Shown here: in pieces, positions 14,016 to 15,873 of the stretch
Layout: every line of letters starts with the position of its first letter
Position numbering within the stretch: the first letter of the stretch is position 1
Source: Sulfurimonas sp.
GTDB taxonomy: Bacteria > Campylobacterota > Campylobacteria > Campylobacterales > Sulfurimonadaceae
DNA: 15,873 nucleotides
NCBI GenBank assembly: GCA_027011725.1
Contig: JALUZQ010000267.1
Coordinates: forward strand, 1 to 15,873
Direction of reading: 5' to 3'
The notes under the pieces: model-generated
Seen by the model: only the letters and a program-made list of their open reading frames with translations
The model's database searches: none
What the model was told of the DNA's origin: nothing
Program-made: the position numbers and the translations under genes

Positions 14016-14900
14016 ATGACAAAAGCTGGTTTTGTTTCACTTATTGGACGTCCTAATGCGGGTAAAAGTACCCTTATGAATTCACTACTAGGTGAAAAAA
14101 TTGCAATGGTAAGCCAAAAAGCAAACGCAACACGTAAGCGCTCAAACGCAATCGTTATGCATGAGAATGCACAAATTATTTTCGTAGATACTCCGGGTTT
14201 GCATGAAAAAGAGAAAATACTCAACCAATTTATGCTCGATGAAGCACTTAAAGCGATGGGTGATTGTGACCTTATCGTCTACCTTGCCCCTGTTACGGAT
14301 ACAATAGAACACTATGAAAGATTTTTAGAGCTCAATAAAAAAAAGATTCCCCATATTATTGCACTCTCTAAAATAGATCAAGTCTCTCAAGAGAAACTCT
14401 TTAAAGCCATAGGACAGTACAATAAATATTCTGATTATTTTGAAGCGCTTATCCCTGTTGCCATTCCTAGAAAGGTTGGACATAAAGACCTGCTTGACAC
14501 TATTGCAAAATTACTACCTGAATCACCATTTTTATATGATCCTGAAGATCTAACAAGCGAACTCGTTCGTGATATCTATGCTGGTTTCATACGCGAAGCT
14601 ATCTTTGAAAATATTAGCGATGAAGTACCTTATGAGTCTGATGTCATCATTGATTCCATTGAAGAAGAGGACAATATTGACAGGATTTATGCAACTATCA
14701 TCATTGAAAAAGAGTCGCAAAAAGGCATTATTATTGGGAAAAAAGGAGAAGCAGTTAAGCGCATTGGAAAGTCTGCAAGAGAAAAAATAGAACGGCTCAG
14801 CGGAAAAAAAGCTTACCTAAACCTCCAAGTAACAGTCAAAAAAGGTTGGACTAAAGACAAAAACTTTCTTAAAGAGATAGGATACGATAATGCAAAATAG
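14016..14900 (+). CDS. era: GTPase Era, 16S rRNA-binding ribosome assembly factor
   Basis: This 294-residue protein has an N-terminal GTPase domain and a C-terminal KH domain. It binds the 3' end of 16S rRNA during 30S maturation. G1 is GRPNAGKST (11-19), G3 DTPG (58-61) and G4 SKID (118-121), where most GTPases have NKxD; the same SKID occurs in H. pylori Era as I recall it. The linker with VPYESDVIID (204-213) and the KH loop GKKG (241-244), inside IIIGKKGEAVKRIGKSAR, are typical, as is the end WTKDKNFLKEIGY. The ribosome binding site is GAGG (14009-14012), overlapping the end of the short gap after hslU. The 3' end overlaps csd6 by 11 bases. Confidence 0.97.
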   Translation: MTKAGFVSLIGRPNAGKSTLMNSLLGEKIAMVSQKANATRKRSNAIVMHENAQIIFVDTPGLHEKEKILNQFMLDEALKAMGDCDLIVYLAPVTDTIEHYERFLELNKKKIPHIIALSKIDQVSQEKLFKAIGQYNKYSDYFEALIPVAIPRKVGHKDLLDTIAKLLPESPFLYDPEDLTSELVRDIYAGFIREAIFENISDEVPYESDVIIDSIEEEDNIDRIYATIIIEKESQKGIIIGKKGEAVKRIGKSAREKIERLSGKKAYLNLQVTVKKGWTKDKNFLKEIGYDNAK

Positions 14901-15870
14901 GCTTTACCTCTTTTTTTTTCTCCTATTTTCTCTACACTCTTCAGTCATAGCCTCTGACACGCAACTGCTCACGCAATACCGTCTCAACGGTATTGAAGGG
15001 CTCGAAAAAAGACTCGATAAAGAACTTGCAAGTCAAACATATTGGAATAACTATATAAAGAACAAAGATACCAAGTTTGGTTATATGGAGTCCTATACAA
15101 ACATACTTACATGTAACAAATCAAAATCAGATCTCCTTGTCTATGTAAAAGATGCAAACAATACCTACAAACTGCGTAAGGACTACAATGCTTTTACCGG
15201 CAAAATGAAAGGTGACAAAAGCACAGAGGGTGATTTAAAAACCCCTGTAGGCGTTTATGATCTCGTACGTAAGATTTCCAATGTCGATGAATTTTACGGT
15301 CCTCTTGCCTTTGTGACATCTTACCCAAATATCTATGACAAATATAAAGGAAAAACAGGAAAGGGCATTTGGATTCATGGACTTCCTCTTCATGAGAAAA
15401 GAGATAAGTTTACAAAAGGGTGTATTGCAATTGGAAATAAGAACATTGAATGTCTCAACAAAAATCTAGATATTCAAAAAACACTCCTTATTATAAATGA
15501 GCAGTGTAACTACACAAAAGCCTCTAAAGAAGAACTTGCAATGGTTCTATCTCAAATTTATGCTTGGAGATATGCATGGAAGTACAATAATCTTGATGAT
15601 TATCTTAACTTTTACTCTCCGGACTTCATTCGATTTGATGGTATGAAATTTGAACGATTTAAACGCTATAAAAAACGCATCTTTGCCAAAAATGAAAAAA
15701 AATCTATTATATTCAAAGAACTCAACGTAGTGCCCTATCCCAGACACGAACATACTTTCAAGGTGATGTTTCAAGAATTTTACAAATCTAACAGTTTTAC
15801 CTTTCATGGAAAAAAAACACTCATAGTTACACTCAAAAATTCAAAAATGAAAATTATAACTGAGAAATAA
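14890..15870 (+). CDS. csd6: Csd6/Pgp2-like periplasmic L,D-carboxypeptidase (YkuD fold) with NTF2-like C-terminal domain
   Basis: This 326-residue protein starts with a signal peptide (about 1-21: NRLYLFFFLLFSLHSSVIAS) and should act in the periplasm. The YkuD L,D-transpeptidase domain spans about 80-205: TEGDLKTPVGVYDL (112-125), the active-site His163 in IWIHGLPL, and catalytic Cys178 in TKGCIAI. In H. pylori Csd6 and C. jejuni Pgp2 this domain trims tetrapeptide stems of peptidoglycan to tripeptides, needed for helical cell shape. The C-terminal region (about 212-326, AMVLSQIYAWRYAWKYNNLDDYLNFYSPDF onward, given here as neighbouring pieces) fits the NTF2-like domain found in Csd6. Its position directly after era, overlapping it by 11 bases, matches H. 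pylori (HP0517-HP0518). The activity as carboxypeptidase, not transpeptidase, is inferred from these relatives. The TAA at 15868-15870 is three bases from the window end. Confidence 0.88.
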   Translation: MQNRLYLFFFLLFSLHSSVIASDTQLLTQYRLNGIEGLEKRLDKELASQTYWNNYIKNKDTKFGYMESYTNILTCNKSKSDLLVYVKDANNTYKLRKDYNAFTGKMKGDKSTEGDLKTPVGVYDLVRKISNVDEFYGPLAFVTSYPNIYDKYKGKTGKGIWIHGLPLHEKRDKFTKGCIAIGNKNIECLNKNLDIQKTLLIINEQCNYTKASKEELAMVLSQIYAWRYAWKYNNLDDYLNFYSPDFIRFDGMKFERFKRYKKRIFAKNEKKSIIFKELNVVPYPRHEHTFKVMFQEFYKSNSFTFHGKKTLIVTLKNSKMKIITEK

Positions 15871-15873
15871 GAT

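Noticed and set aside
13814..14224. Minus-strand open frame of 136 codons across the hslU/era junction
   Set aside because: It is antisense to two highly conserved genes; its Ser/Phe-rich product mirrors their codon use and no promoter or ribosome binding site is seen.
14016..14900. Era G4 motif SKID as a sign of a broken GTPase
   Set aside because: All other G motifs and the KH domain are intact and the same variant appears in H. pylori Era from memory, so it is a lineage variant and not damage.

Overview
The window looks like a chromosomal segment of a Campylobacterota (epsilonproteobacterial) organism, most likely a Sulfurimonas-type marine or sulfur-oxidising member. Three observations support this. 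The run rplI-hslV-hslU-era-csd6 follows the Helicobacter pylori order as I remember it (HP0514-HP0518). The sensor kinase uses the HQWRQP form of the H-box common in this phylum. The DNA is AT-rich, with good TATAAT -10 boxes but no convincing -35 boxes. I saw no tRNA, rRNA, CRISPR array, insertion sequence or phage gene. The genus is inferred, not proven.

Layout. Positions 1-464 hold the 3' end of a rightward gene that looks like oxygen-dependent coproporphyrinogen III oxidase (hemF). It converges, with an 8-base gap, on a leftward block running from 9036 down to 473. In transcription order that block reads: MFS transporter, small three-helix membrane protein, small unknown protein, MATE transporter (no ATG/GTG/TTG at its apparent N-terminus), an internal promoter, then a four-gene signalling cassette. 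The cassette is a REC-PAS-PilZ response regulator, a stand-alone diiron metallo-beta-lactamase-fold protein of the ODP type, a membrane PAS-PAS histidine kinase, and a REC/HD-GYP response regulator with a degenerate GGDEF tail. The cassette genes overlap or lie 8 bases apart.

From 9075 rightward the genes are on the plus strand. flaG has a close match to the FliA (sigma-28) promoter consensus and its own hairpin terminator. Then comes argG with a TATAAT promoter, followed by a tight co-directional run: a ferredoxin:thioredoxin-reductase-like/rhodanese fusion, rplI, hslV, hslU, era and a csd6/pgp2-like L,D-peptidase. All gaps in this run are 25 bases or less, or the genes overlap.

The most interesting system is the signalling cassette. 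It joins a probable O2- or NO-reactive diiron protein to a two-component relay whose two outputs both belong to cyclic-di-GMP biology: an HD-GYP phosphodiesterase and a PilZ effector. I propose it as an oxygen- or redox-responsive c-di-GMP circuit; this is inference from domain content and operon structure. The FTR-like/rhodanese fusion and the non-canonical MATE start are the next most notable points.
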